Source: Psychrobacter faecalis
Lineage (GTDB): Bacteria; Pseudomonadota; Gammaproteobacteria; Pseudomonadales; Moraxellaceae
Direction: 5' to 3'
Assembly (NCBI RefSeq): GCF_016107575.1
Contig: NZ_JABAST010000010.1
Location: forward strand, 1 to 64,000
Length of the DNA stretch: 64,000 nt
The notes under the pieces were generated by a model, which did not search any database, was not told where the DNA came from, and saw only the letters and a list, made by a program, of their open reading frames with translations. The position numbers were made by a program, and so were the translations under genes. Positions 1 to 7,484 of the stretch are shown piece by piece; the first letter of the stretch is position 1; the number at the start of each line of letters is the position of its first letter.

Positions 1-3000
1 TAACTTCGGTCTGTATGGCAGCCGTATTCCCATCAGTCTTAGTAATGACTGTGTCGATACGTTTGCCTAGTGCTTCGTCAGAGGCTTTGCGCTGTGTCGT
101 TTCTGTAGTAATACCTTCCTCAGCTGCCAACAACCCCTCGATACGCGCGTCACGCTCAGCAGTGATAGCATCGTTAGCATCTAGCATCGCATCAATACGG
201 GCTTGCGTTTCTGCATTTATTGCATTGTTCGTTGCTAAAATTTCGGCGACCCTAGCTTGTTGTTCTGTGCTAATAGCGTCGTTGGCAGCTAAAACATCGG
301 CGGTCCGCGCTTGCTGCTCTGCGGTAATTTTGTTATTTGCATCTAAAACATCGGCGATACGCGCGTCACGCTCAGCAGTGATAGCGTCATTAGCTGCTAG
401 TATTGCATCAATGCGAGCTTGCGTTTCTGCAGCGATAGCTTTGTTGGCGGCAATAATTGCAGTTTCATTGACTGCAATTTTATCAATCTGGCTAGTTAGT
501 GCTTGATCGAGGCTGCTACCGGTTATCTGACCTTGGATTAAGTCCAGCACTTTGTCAGCACTTTGGTCTGTTGTCGCGCTAACCCAAGCTGTCCAGTCGC
601 TGGTGTTGCCAAGCTTATCGACGATGCGACCACGATAGTGCTGTGTCAATCCGCCTTGCAGTCCGTTAATCGTGTGAGTATCGGTACTGTATGCAAACTG
701 ACCCAGGGTTGCGACATTAACATCAGGTGCAGAGGCGACTTGTATCTCTGTATAAGCCGTGTCGTCACTGCCTGGGCTAAATGTCCAATCAAGCTGCATA
801 CCAAAGAGCAAGCCAATTGCTTTTAGCGCTAGCAGCTTTGGTGGTTTACCAGTTTTGCCGGTGATGGCGGTAAGTATTGACGTGGTTTGCTTAGAAACTG
901 CATCAAATGCAGACACTGCGCTCACACGAGCAATGTAATTACCACTATACACACCATCAATCTCGACAGAGATGTTGCCAGTGCGAGGTACTTTAATCCA
1001 GTCGCCGTCATCCTTACGCCACTCAACATCGTATGCAACCGCGTCTTTAACTTGGTCCCACACAATAACAAATGTGGTGACGTTTTGTGCTTGCACCACG
1101 CGGTTACGTGATGACACTGTGACACTATCCGGTGCTTGGATGATATACGGATTAAACGCCGGTGCGGGTGGACGCGGCTCAATAATGGTGCCATTATCGA
1201 TTTGCGCATAGAGCCCTGCGTCATATTGCAGTGCGGTGTACGTGTATTGCGTTCTATCCTCGTTTTCTGTGATTGATAGCACGATAAATGACATGGTTGG
1301 TAGCTCATCGCTATCAACTGCCCAGACGTTTTCCGCAGCAACTGGGTCAAATGCTGCTTTTACGGTGATGTTGCGTCCTGATACGCTTAAGATTTCGCGA
1401 GTTTGGGCGCGACCAGACTCTAAGTTAACGCTTAATCTGTCGCCGGTGGTTGCAGGGATGTCATCACGATCAACAGTAATGACGGTACGGGTTGCATTGA
1501 CTGCTGATATACGCCCGCCGTTATTAACGCCAGTGAACATCATATCTGCAATATCAACACGATTGCCGACAGTTGGTAGTGAGCCATCTAGCCCCATAGT
1601 GAATGTGACGGTTTGCGTGCGGTTTTGCTCAGACAGTAATGCCGCCAGTCCTGCGCGGTATGCTTGCCCCTCGCTGGTACAGCCGACAACTGGCATCTCA
1701 AGTGGATTGATGCCATATTTTGCAATCGCACGCTCATTGCGCACCATTACATAGTCTGTCTCGTAGTTATTATCAGGATTTGACCATGCCACTTGCGCGA
1801 TGGTATGACGATCATCAATGGCGGTGCCGCTTTTGTTGAACTGGCCGTCGACTACGTTTGCGCGGGTGATGACATAGTCGACATCGCGCGGGGTATCGGC
1901 GTCAAGGACGATTTGTGCGCCGTCCCAAAACGACATACCACGAAAGATGGCGGCAATATGCTGCAAGACTTGGTACGCTTGCTCAGCGACTTGCAAGTAT
2001 AGGTTGCAAGTAAAGCGCGGCTCAGTGCCGCCTTTGCCATCGCTGACTGGCTCATCACAGATACGCGCGATATGAGCAATGGCCCATTTATTAATCATAA
2101 ATGGCTTTAAACGGTCGCCAAGGCCATAACGATCATTGGTGATGAGGTCGTAAAAAACCCAGCCTGGGTTATTACTATACGCAGTTTTAAACGTACCATT
2201 CCAAATACCTGTGCTGGTGCGGCTAATAGGGTCATAGTTGACGGGCACTTTGAGATAGCGACCGTACATATCAACCGTCATTTTAGGTATATTACTAAAA
2301 GCGCGGGCGTCAAACGATAGGTATAGCAATGCGGTATGCGGATAGCGTAGCTTTGCATCGATAATCTCAGCGATACTGTCAATTTGCATCTGATTGAACT
2401 TGCGCTCATTATCGCCATCAGCAGTGATTTTACGCACACGAATTTGCCAGCCTTGCTGCGCTTCTGGCAGTTTGATATTGTGCGTGCGCTGATAGCGCCC
2501 CGAAGTTTTGGCTTTGATGCTGGTATCAAGTACCGTTACATAGCCGTTGCCATCGGTTTGCACGTCAATTGCATAATCGACTTTGGTACCAATGACGTCA
2601 AACTTATCGGTGGTTTCGCTGAGCCGCGACCAAGATACATTGACGTTGGCGCTAGATAGCTGGGTATTTGTAATGGTGCGAATCCACGGCGTACCGCTAC
2701 GCAATATTGTGCCAATGCCAATCTCACTACTAAGGCTTGGCAGCCCTGCGATGTGTGTCTGGTCAACCGTACCGTTGCGTATTTCCCACTCTACGTTTTC
2801 AAAATTTGGCTGCCCATCGCTATCAAGTAATGGCGTACCGTCTAGCATAATACTGGCAGCGCCATTAGCTAGGCCCTTAACTTCGCCTTCAGAGAGTGCG
2901 TATAAGATTTTTACTTTGCTGATAGATGCGATATCGTCTTTGGCGATAGAGGGCTGGTGTGGTTTTTCTTGTCCGGCTTTTGCGCCTTTAATTGCTAATA

Positions 3001-3007
3001 ATGACAT
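1..3007 (-). CDS. Tail tip / host-specificity protein, gpJ-like (partial, C-terminus off window)
   Basis: About 1,000 codons are open on minus from an ATG at 3007 to the window edge, so the C-terminus is missing. The N-terminal part has the lambda gpJ pattern of tip-attachment region followed by fibronectin-like segments. The visible C-terminal part (positions 107-430) holds six tandem 18-residue units of the type AE..AR...L.AN.AI., a likely coiled-coil stalk. The start overlaps the stop of the upstream gpI-like gene by one base (TAATG), so the two are probably translationally coupled. In lambda this protein sits at the tail tip and contacts the receptor; here that job may be shared with the DGR target protein. 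Confidence 0.9.
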   Translation of the reverse strand, partial: MSLLAIKGAKAGQEKPHQPSIAKDDIASISKVKILYALSEGEVKGLANGAASIMLDGTPLLDSDGQPNFENVEWEIRNGTVDQTHIAGLPSLSSEIGIGTILRSGTPWIRTITNTQLSSANVNVSWSRLSETTDKFDVIGTKVDYAIDVQTDGNGYVTVLDTSIKAKTSGRYQRTHNIKLPEAQQGWQIRVRKITADGDNERKFNQMQIDSIAEIIDAKLRYPHTALLYLSFDARAFSNIPKMTVDMYGRYLKVPVNYDPISRTSTGIWNGTFKTAYSNNPGWVFYDLITNDRYGLGDRLKPFMINKWAIAHIARICDEPVSDGKGGTEPRFTCNLYLQVAEQAYQVLQHIAAIFRGMSFWDGAQIVLDADTPRDVDYVITRANVVDGQFNKSGTAIDDRHTIAQVAWSNPDNNYETDYVMVRNERAIAKYGINPLEMPVVGCTSEGQAYRAGLAALLSEQNRTQTVTFTMGLDGSLPTVGNRVDIADMMFTGVNNGGRISAVNATRTVITVDRDDIPATTGDRLSVNLESGRAQTREILSVSGRNITVKAAFDPVAAENVWAVDSDELPTMSFIVLSITENEDRTQYTYTALQYDAGLYAQIDNGTIIEPRPPAPAFNPYIIQAPDSVTVSSRNRVVQAQNVTTFVIVWDQVKDAVAYDVEWRKDDGDWIKVPRTGNISVEIDGVYSGNYIARVSAVSAFDAVSKQTTSILTAITGKTGKPPKLLALKAIGLLFGMQLDWTFSPGSDDTAYTEIQVASAPDVNVATLGQFAYSTDTHTINGLQGGLTQHYRGRIVDKLGNTSDWTAWVSATTDQSADKVLDLIQGQITGSSLDQALTSQIDKIAVNETAIIAANKAIAAETQARIDAILAANDAITAERDARIADVLDANNKITAEQQARTADVLAANDAISTEQQARVAEILATNNAINAETQARIDAMLDANDAITAERDARIEGLLAAEEGITTETTQRKASDEALGKRIDTVITKTDGNTAAIQTEV
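107..430 (-). repeat. Six tandem 54-bp units inside the gpJ-like gene
   Basis: Six ungapped 54-bp units (107-160, 161-214, 215-268, 269-322, 323-376, 377-430) each encode 18 residues. Cores such as ETQAR, ERDAR and EQQAR are each followed by a leucine and AN[DN].I. A seventh, degenerate unit follows towards the C-terminus. Spacing of charged and hydrophobic residues suggests an extended alpha-helical or trimeric coiled-coil stalk. Such repeats can change length by slippage or recombination. Confidence 0.85.
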
Positions 3008-3570
3008 TACGTATCCTCATTGACGATCATCGTACTAATAACAGCACCGCCCCAGTGGAAGCGGCCAAATCCAACGGCGACAGGATTGCCTTCAGCGACG
3101 GTAGTGACGGGTCCGCCAAACGCATAGCTTGGTTTGTTGCCATCCGGGTCTTGTGGGGTGATGGTAGGTCGAGGCATAAGTAAAGAGACAGCGCCCCCCA
3201 GCATAAGACCGGCGCCGGCGCTCATTAACGCTGGGTTGAAGCCCATAAAAGCGCCTAAACCAACCAACGCAGCGCCCGCAATGACTTGAATCCAACCCAT
3301 TGCGTCGCCGCCTGCGCCGGTGATTTTAGGTACGATACGAATGACTTTTGCGCCCGTTTTCATCTCAACCTCATCAGCGCCAATGTTGTTATCATCATTA
3401 AATACGGCGAAAAAAAGACCGCTCTCGTGTGCGGTCATCATAAATCTTCTAAAGCCATCGACTTGATAGCTCAGCGCCTCGCACGCTTCGCGGGGCGACG
3501 CCACATCAAACTCAAATGACTTGCCAAATTTTTCGGCTAAGATGCCGTGTAGCTCGATGCGTCGAAGCAT
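3007..3570 (-). CDS. Tail assembly protein, gpI-like
   Basis: This 187-residue protein resembles the lambda tail assembly protein I family. The N-terminal third (LRRIELHG.L...FG..FEFDV) has the ubiquitin-like beta-grasp pattern of that family. A glycine- and alanine-rich hydrophobic stretch (about residues 105-135) and a C-terminal segment with GG.V follow. It lies between the gpK-like and gpJ-like genes as in lambda and acts in assembling the tail tip; it is normally absent from the mature virion. One-base stop/start overlap with gpJ. Confidence 0.85.
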   Translation of the reverse strand: MLRRIELHGILAEKFGKSFEFDVASPREACEALSYQVDGFRRFMMTAHESGLFFAVFNDDNNIGADEVEMKTGAKVIRIVPKITGAGGDAMGWIQVIAGAALVGLGAFMGFNPALMSAGAGLMLGGAVSLLMPRPTITPQDPDGNKPSYAFGGPVTTVAEGNPVAVGFGRFHWGGAVISTMIVNEDT

Positions 3571-3577
3571 GATTACC

Positions 3578-4327
3578 TCACATTAATGATTTGTGGCGCA
3601 CGATGATCGCGCTGCGCTCTTGCCAGACATTGCCGTAAATCTCACGGCGCGAGCGGCGGCGGTATGGATGATGTAATACTAAGTGATCGCCAATCACTGC
3701 CTCTGACTTCTCTGAGGTTAATTGGCCATCGTCGCCAAGATAGATAAGAGCATGATTAACATGCGCGGTTGGTTGCACGCGGCACAAGATGACATCGTGG
3801 CGCTGCAAGTTATCGACTTGGACAAAGCCTTGTGAGGCAAAGTTATCGACATATAAATCCGCGTTAGCGGCGTTTTCCCACCAGCGGTCCAGTCGCTCAA
3901 AGTTATCAATCTCAATATCCAGCTCACGGGCATAGTAATCACGCACGATACTAAAGCAGTCCAGTACGCCGTGGATATACTCACGATTAATCAATGGTGC
4001 GCTATATGGTTTGGCCTTATGGACTTTGATGTCTACTTCAGGGTAGCTGGCAATCACCCATGGCAGCCCGTGTAGTGGCATCTGCAAAAGGTCAAACGTA
4101 CTGGGCTTGGTTGAGCCGTCAGGATGGCTATGTACAATCGCTTCTATTTTACCGAACGCCTCAGCGGCGACGATATCGCGCGGACTGATAACAAACTCAT
4201 TGTCACTATCAGCAATATTTTCGCATTCGATATAGGTGCGATTAACAATCACACCACAAGATTCCCTGGGATAACAAGCGGCAGCATGATTGATTATGGC
4301 TTCGCGTGCTTCTTTTAAAATATACAT
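3578..4327 (-). CDS. Tail assembly protein, gpK-like (JAMM + NlpC/P60 domains)
   Basis: This 249-residue protein has two peptidase-like domains, as in lambda gpK. The N-terminal JAB1/MPN part carries a JAMM metal-binding pattern, H66-S-H68-P with S76 and D79, plus E22 in RESCG. The C-terminal NlpC/P60 part has candidate catalytic C124 (LDCFS) and H192 (NHALIYLG). It is thought to act at the tail tip, possibly opening peptidoglycan during DNA injection. It lies between the gpL-like and gpI-like genes, matching lambda order. Confidence 0.9.
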   Translation of the reverse strand: MYILKEAREAIINHAAACYPRESCGVIVNRTYIECENIADSDNEFVISPRDIVAAEAFGKIEAIVHSHPDGSTKPSTFDLLQMPLHGLPWVIASYPEVDIKVHKAKPYSAPLINREYIHGVLDCFSIVRDYYARELDIEIDNFERLDRWWENAANADLYVDNFASQGFVQVDNLQRHDVILCRVQPTAHVNHALIYLGDDGQLTSEKSEAVIGDHLVLHHPYRRRSRREIYGNVWQERSAIIVRHKSLM

Positions 4328-4336
4328 ATTTATTCC

Positions 4337-5170
4337 TTATCTCCGACCTAGCATCGATGCGGCTGGGAATCCACCAAACGAGAGTGGCTCATGCTCACCA
4401 AATCGCAGCTTGCAATCGCTGAGACAACCGCCGCATTTATCTAGCGCGGGATTATCGGTTGGTTTGCCATCCTCAGTAAACATGGCGGCACCTGTGTAGC
4501 CGCATGATTCGCCGCGATACTTACCTTTAACCGCCCAGTCGCAATACTTAGTAATCGTGCGACTAGGTATCATCTTGCGCTGGGCGGTGAGCGGGGTTGA
4601 TAACTCAAACGCCACTGAGCTGTCTTGGTCGCTTAGCGATTCGTGGGTCTTTTGATTGATGGTCCAGTACTGGTCAGTATATTGCTGACTATCAGCTGTT
4701 GGGTTACCTGCGCCGAAGTTTGCGGCGTCGAGATATTTTGCTAGGACATGGATGACGCGGAGCTCTGCGCCAACAAAGTCACTGTAAAAAGCGCACAACG
4801 CCGTAACTGCGCCATTAATGCCATCGATGTTATTGCCAATGACAAGTGCCGGCGTAGATGGACTGCCATCGCCTCGAATCTCAAGCCCATCGGTTTGAAT
4901 GGCAACCGGAGTGTATTTTTGACCTTGCCAAATGATGTTTCTAAAAAAATCAGTATCTGTAGGACTTTGTGTATAGTCGGTACCAGCTAAGACTGTAGTG
5001 TCTCCCGCTAGTGTTTCAGTACTACCGGCCCACTCAAATAACTTGCGCCAGTCTTCAAAGCTCACATGCCCATGCCATCGCAATATGCCGCCGCCTTGCT
5101 TGGTAGCATCTAATTCATATAGTGTGACAAGCCCTGTGACACTGAGTTTTTGTAGGTCGGATGAAAGCAT
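4337..5170 (-). CDS. Minor tail protein, gpL-like (Fe-S tail tip protein)
   Basis: This 277-residue protein matches the lambda minor tail protein L family: N-terminal beta-rich domain, then a C-terminal domain rich in cysteines (C210, C223, C246, C249, C253). In lambda, four C-terminal cysteines hold an iron-sulfur cluster, and the spacing here (KYCDWA, ESCGY, KCGGCLSDC) suggests the same. It builds the tail tip under gpJ. The DGR and a 218-residue gene are inserted between it and the gpM-like gene, which would be its direct neighbour in lambda. Confidence 0.85.
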   Translation of the reverse strand: MLSSDLQKLSVTGLVTLYELDATKQGGGILRWHGHVSFEDWRKLFEWAGSTETLAGDTTVLAGTDYTQSPTDTDFFRNIIWQGQKYTPVAIQTDGLEIRGDGSPSTPALVIGNNIDGINGAVTALCAFYSDFVGAELRVIHVLAKYLDAANFGAGNPTADSQQYTDQYWTINQKTHESLSDQDSSVAFELSTPLTAQRKMIPSRTITKYCDWAVKGKYRGESCGYTGAAMFTEDGKPTDNPALDKCGGCLSDCKLRFGEHEPLSFGGFPAASMLGRR

Positions 5171-5186
5171 TTTACACCTCTGTTTG

Positions 5187-5843
5187 TTAGAGCGTCAGCG
5201 CTTGCGCCCACATAGCATCTAACTGCTCATCATTTAATCCGAGCAAAGCACTCATGTAAGCAACGCTTTCGCTCTCTCTTACAAAGCTAGTCGCCTCCCT
5301 GTATTCAACTTCGATACGGGCTTTTAGCGCCTCATCTTCGATGCCTGCGATAGCTGTCTCAATAGCTGCAAGCAAGTCGTTTTCGATCAAGACCAGTTTA
5401 AACTGTCTGCGAGTTAGCGCTCGTAGTTTCTTGCTAGTATCATCAGTTAGACCTAATTTGGCCTTTTGCTCACGACCCCATTGTCTACACTCCTCTACAT
5501 AATCTGCATAGACAGCAAAAGAGGGTGATGATGAATTTCGTATCTCTTTGAGTTCGTCAGACAAGCTGTAGCGCTCAGCAATCTTTGCTTTGACGCGATC
5601 ATCGATGAGCTGCACATGCGTTGATTGCGATTTAATTCGCGCTCGCAGCTCGTCAGTCATTACTACTGTTTGTACTGTATCTGCAATCTCATCCGGCTGA
5701 TTGATGGGCAAGTCCGCATCATCAGGCACGCTAACATACGTCACCCCATCGATTGTACATAACTCCACTGATCCCTCCGGAGCGTCCAACTGCTTGGTGG
5801 TGTCTTTGGTGATAAATTTTTGGTAGCTCACAATATAAGCCAT
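5187..5843 (-). CDS. Hypothetical phage protein between the DGR reverse transcriptase and gpL
   Basis: This 218-residue protein is of unrecognised function. It has an acidic N-terminal region (EGSVELCTIDG, VPDDADLPINQP), a helical middle (residues about 65-150) and a C-terminal segment containing RRQFKLVLIENDL, seen in phage tail-fibre-associated hypotheticals. A GGAG lies nine bases before the chosen ATG at 5843. The first 113 bases overlap the 3' end of the reverse transcriptase gene in another frame. By position it could be a tail-tip accessory or a chaperone for the DGR target; this is inference only. Confidence 0.6.
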   Translation of the reverse strand: MAYIVSYQKFITKDTTKQLDAPEGSVELCTIDGVTYVSVPDDADLPINQPDEIADTVQTVVMTDELRARIKSQSTHVQLIDDRVKAKIAERYSLSDELKEIRNSSSPSFAVYADYVEECRQWGREQKAKLGLTDDTSKKLRALTRRQFKLVLIENDLLAAIETAIAGIEDEALKARIEVEYREATSFVRESESVAYMSALLGLNDEQLDAMWAQALTL

Positions 5844-6798
5844 GGTTTTGTTGCTCCGTATAATTTAGTAGATGTTGCAGTGAATGGGTTTTTGAGGCGT
5901 GCGCAAGATGAGATACAACAGATTCCAGTTTATTGGTCCTTACAGCCTTTCTAGTCTTGTATAAGCTGTGCTTCCTAATAAACCTGCCGCTGCGCCAGGT
6001 TCTATAGCCACAGAAATTAACGCCGCGTTTGGTATTGGCTATCGTTGATCGTGATAGGGTCAATTTGAGCTCATGTTCTACAAAATCTGTCAGCAATTCT
6101 CTGTACTTCAGTGCTTGCGCGCGGGTCAAGCCAAACAATAAGAAGTCATCCACATAACGACAATACCCAGCTGCTGGCTTCAGCACTCTAGTGGCGTAGT
6201 GGTCTACAGGATTCATGTATATCAACGCAAACATTTGCGAGAGTAGGTTGCCAATTGGTATGCCTTTGGGTTCGGGATAGTCCGCAAACAACATCATCAA
6301 ATCGACCAATCGCTTATCCTTAATCTTCCTCTCTAATAATTTTCTAAGAGTCGGTCTGTCTATGCTGTAAAAGAACTTCTTTATGTCTAATTGTAGCGTG
6401 TAGGTATTGGGGCCGGCTCTTCTGAGCGCGTCTTGCGTATAGTCGGCAGCCTTGTGTGTGCCAAGCCCAACACGGCAAGCAAATGACTGGTCTATAAAGG
6501 TTTTATCAAATATTGGCATGACTCTTAAGTAGATTGCATATTGCACAACACAATCTCTAAATGCTGGGGCATATATCTCCCGCTTCTTTGGCTCATGTAC
6601 CACAAATCTAAAATAGGGTCTTGGCTTATAGGAGTTGTTTGCCAACTCTTCTTGTAATTCGTTTAGCTCGCGGCCTAGGCTTTTTTCAAACTGAAAACAC
6701 CCACGTCGACCACCTTTGCTTTTCTTTGCGCCCAAATAGCCGTCCCATAATGATTCGGCTGAGACTACGGATTCGTATAAATTACCAATCCTTTTCAT
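5731..6798 (-). CDS. DGR reverse transcriptase
   Basis: This 355-residue reverse transcriptase belongs to the DGR/retron/group II-like lineage. Visible motifs are LDIKKFF (137-143, first catalytic Asp), GIPIGNLLSQ (179-188, matching the DGR-type IGxxxSQ signature) and YVDD (215-218, catalytic centre). There is no maturase or endonuclease domain, and length is close to known DGR enzymes. It copies the template-repeat RNA with errors at adenines, and the cDNA replaces the variable repeat in the target gene. Its start has AAGGA seven bases upstream. It follows avd and the template repeat on minus, and its 3' end overlaps the next gene by 113 bp. Confidence 0.95.
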   Translation of the reverse strand: MKRIGNLYESVVSAESLWDGYLGAKKSKGGRRGCFQFEKSLGRELNELQEELANNSYKPRPYFRFVVHEPKKREIYAPAFRDCVVQYAIYLRVMPIFDKTFIDQSFACRVGLGTHKAADYTQDALRRAGPNTYTLQLDIKKFFYSIDRPTLRKLLERKIKDKRLVDLMMLFADYPEPKGIPIGNLLSQMFALIYMNPVDHYATRVLKPAAGYCRYVDDFLLFGLTRAQALKYRELLTDFVEHELKLTLSRSTIANTKRGVNFCGYRTWRSGRFIRKHSLYKTRKAVRTNKLESVVSHLAHASKTHSLQHLLNYTEQQNHGLYCELPKIYHQRHHQAVGRSGGISGVMYNRWGDVC

Positions 6799-6933
6799 AA
6801 CAATCCTTAAAAAAGAACCTGTCTGACTTTCGCTTGCGCTACTAGAAAGACGGGTTTAAACCGATTTCGCTTAAAGCAGGAAAACGTCTCCCTTGGCACC
6901 AGTCGGCAGCTTGCCGATTTAGGTGATGCCGAG
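6799..6933 (-). ncRNA. Spacer between template repeat and reverse transcriptase (part of DGR RNA)
   Basis: About 135 bases lie between the 3' end of the template repeat and the reverse transcriptase start, with no convincing reading frame. In the Bordetella phage DGR the equivalent segment is part of the structured RNA that binds Avd and the reverse transcriptase and primes cDNA synthesis. The same role is inferred from position; I did not resolve a secondary structure. Confidence 0.5.
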
Positions 6934-7046
6934 TCCGCCCGGACACCGATGTTGTTGTTGCTGTTCGTCCGAGAATTGTTGCAATTGACCATCCAGACAC
7001 CAGCATTCGTGCTGTTGTTCCAGTTGCCGCCCACAATCGGGCACAT
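6934..7046 (-). repeat. DGR template repeat (TR)
   Basis: This 113-base segment aligns without gaps with 7501-7613 (constant offset 567). They differ at 17 positions: 6934, 6950, 6952, 6953, 6956, 6962, 6965, 6977, 6986, 7006, 7007, 7010, 7016, 7018, 7036, 7037 and 7046. All but 7036 are adenines in the minus-strand template, which has about 31 adenines in total. The template is rich in AAC (Asn) codons placed where the target protein varies. It lies between avd and the reverse transcriptase, as is standard for DGRs. A short G/C-only run at 6935-6942 is the IMH*-like end. Confidence 0.95.
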
Positions 7047-7075
7047 ATTAAGACGCCTCCCTTTTTTGGAGCACC

Positions 7076-7459
7076 TTATTGTTTTAGTGATTTAATCCAA
7101 CCGCCGATTATCTTGCCGATCTCATCGATACTTGCTGATATCACAAGATAACGTTTGGCATTTAATTTTTGCACAGACATCTTTTCGGTCTTTGGATGAC
7201 CGAAATAGGACAGCTCGAACGCAAGCCTAACTTGCATTCTGAGCTGCTCATGCTTGATGTCTAAATTGGTAAGCGTCGTCTTTTTGTGATAACGCTTTTG
7301 CGCTTCGACGATGTAGTCATACATATCGTAAGCGGTTTGTCTTATTTTAAGCGCCAAGCCATGCTTCTCATGGCTTGGGAAATGATTAAGATAGATATTT
7401 AAAAGCTTCATCGTTTGAATGAACTTCTTATCTAAATTTGACTCGCTGTCTACTGCCAA
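7076..7459 (-). CDS. avd: DGR accessory variability determinant (Avd)
   Basis: This 127-residue basic, all-helical protein matches the Avd family, a four-helix-bundle pentamer that binds the reverse transcriptase and DGR RNA and is needed for retrohoming. Typical segments are LALKIRQTAYDMYDYIVEA, YHKKTTLTNLD, EQLRMQVRLAFEL and the C-terminal IGKIIGGWIKSL. The start is TTG at 7459, supported by AAGGAG (7466-7471) six bases upstream. The gene starts 25 bases after the target stop codon and ends 29 bases before the template repeat. Confidence 0.93.
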   Translation of the reverse strand: MAVDSESNLDKKFIQTMKLLNIYLNHFPSHEKHGLALKIRQTAYDMYDYIVEAQKRYHKKTTLTNLDIKHEQLRMQVRLAFELSYFGHPKTEKMSVQKLNAKRYLVISASIDEIGKIIGGWIKSLKQ

Positions 7460-7484
7460 CTCAAACTCCTTCGCTATCGCTCAG

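Noticed and set aside
15-506. Plus-strand frame of 163 codons rich in Ala/Ser
   Set aside because: It is the antisense image of the 54-bp repeats in the gpJ-like gene; periodic repeats keep all frames open.
6807-7046. Frame of about 79 codons across the template repeat
   Set aside because: It reads the DGR template, whose coding look comes from its homology to the target gene. There is no ribosome-binding site and it continues into the RNA spacer.
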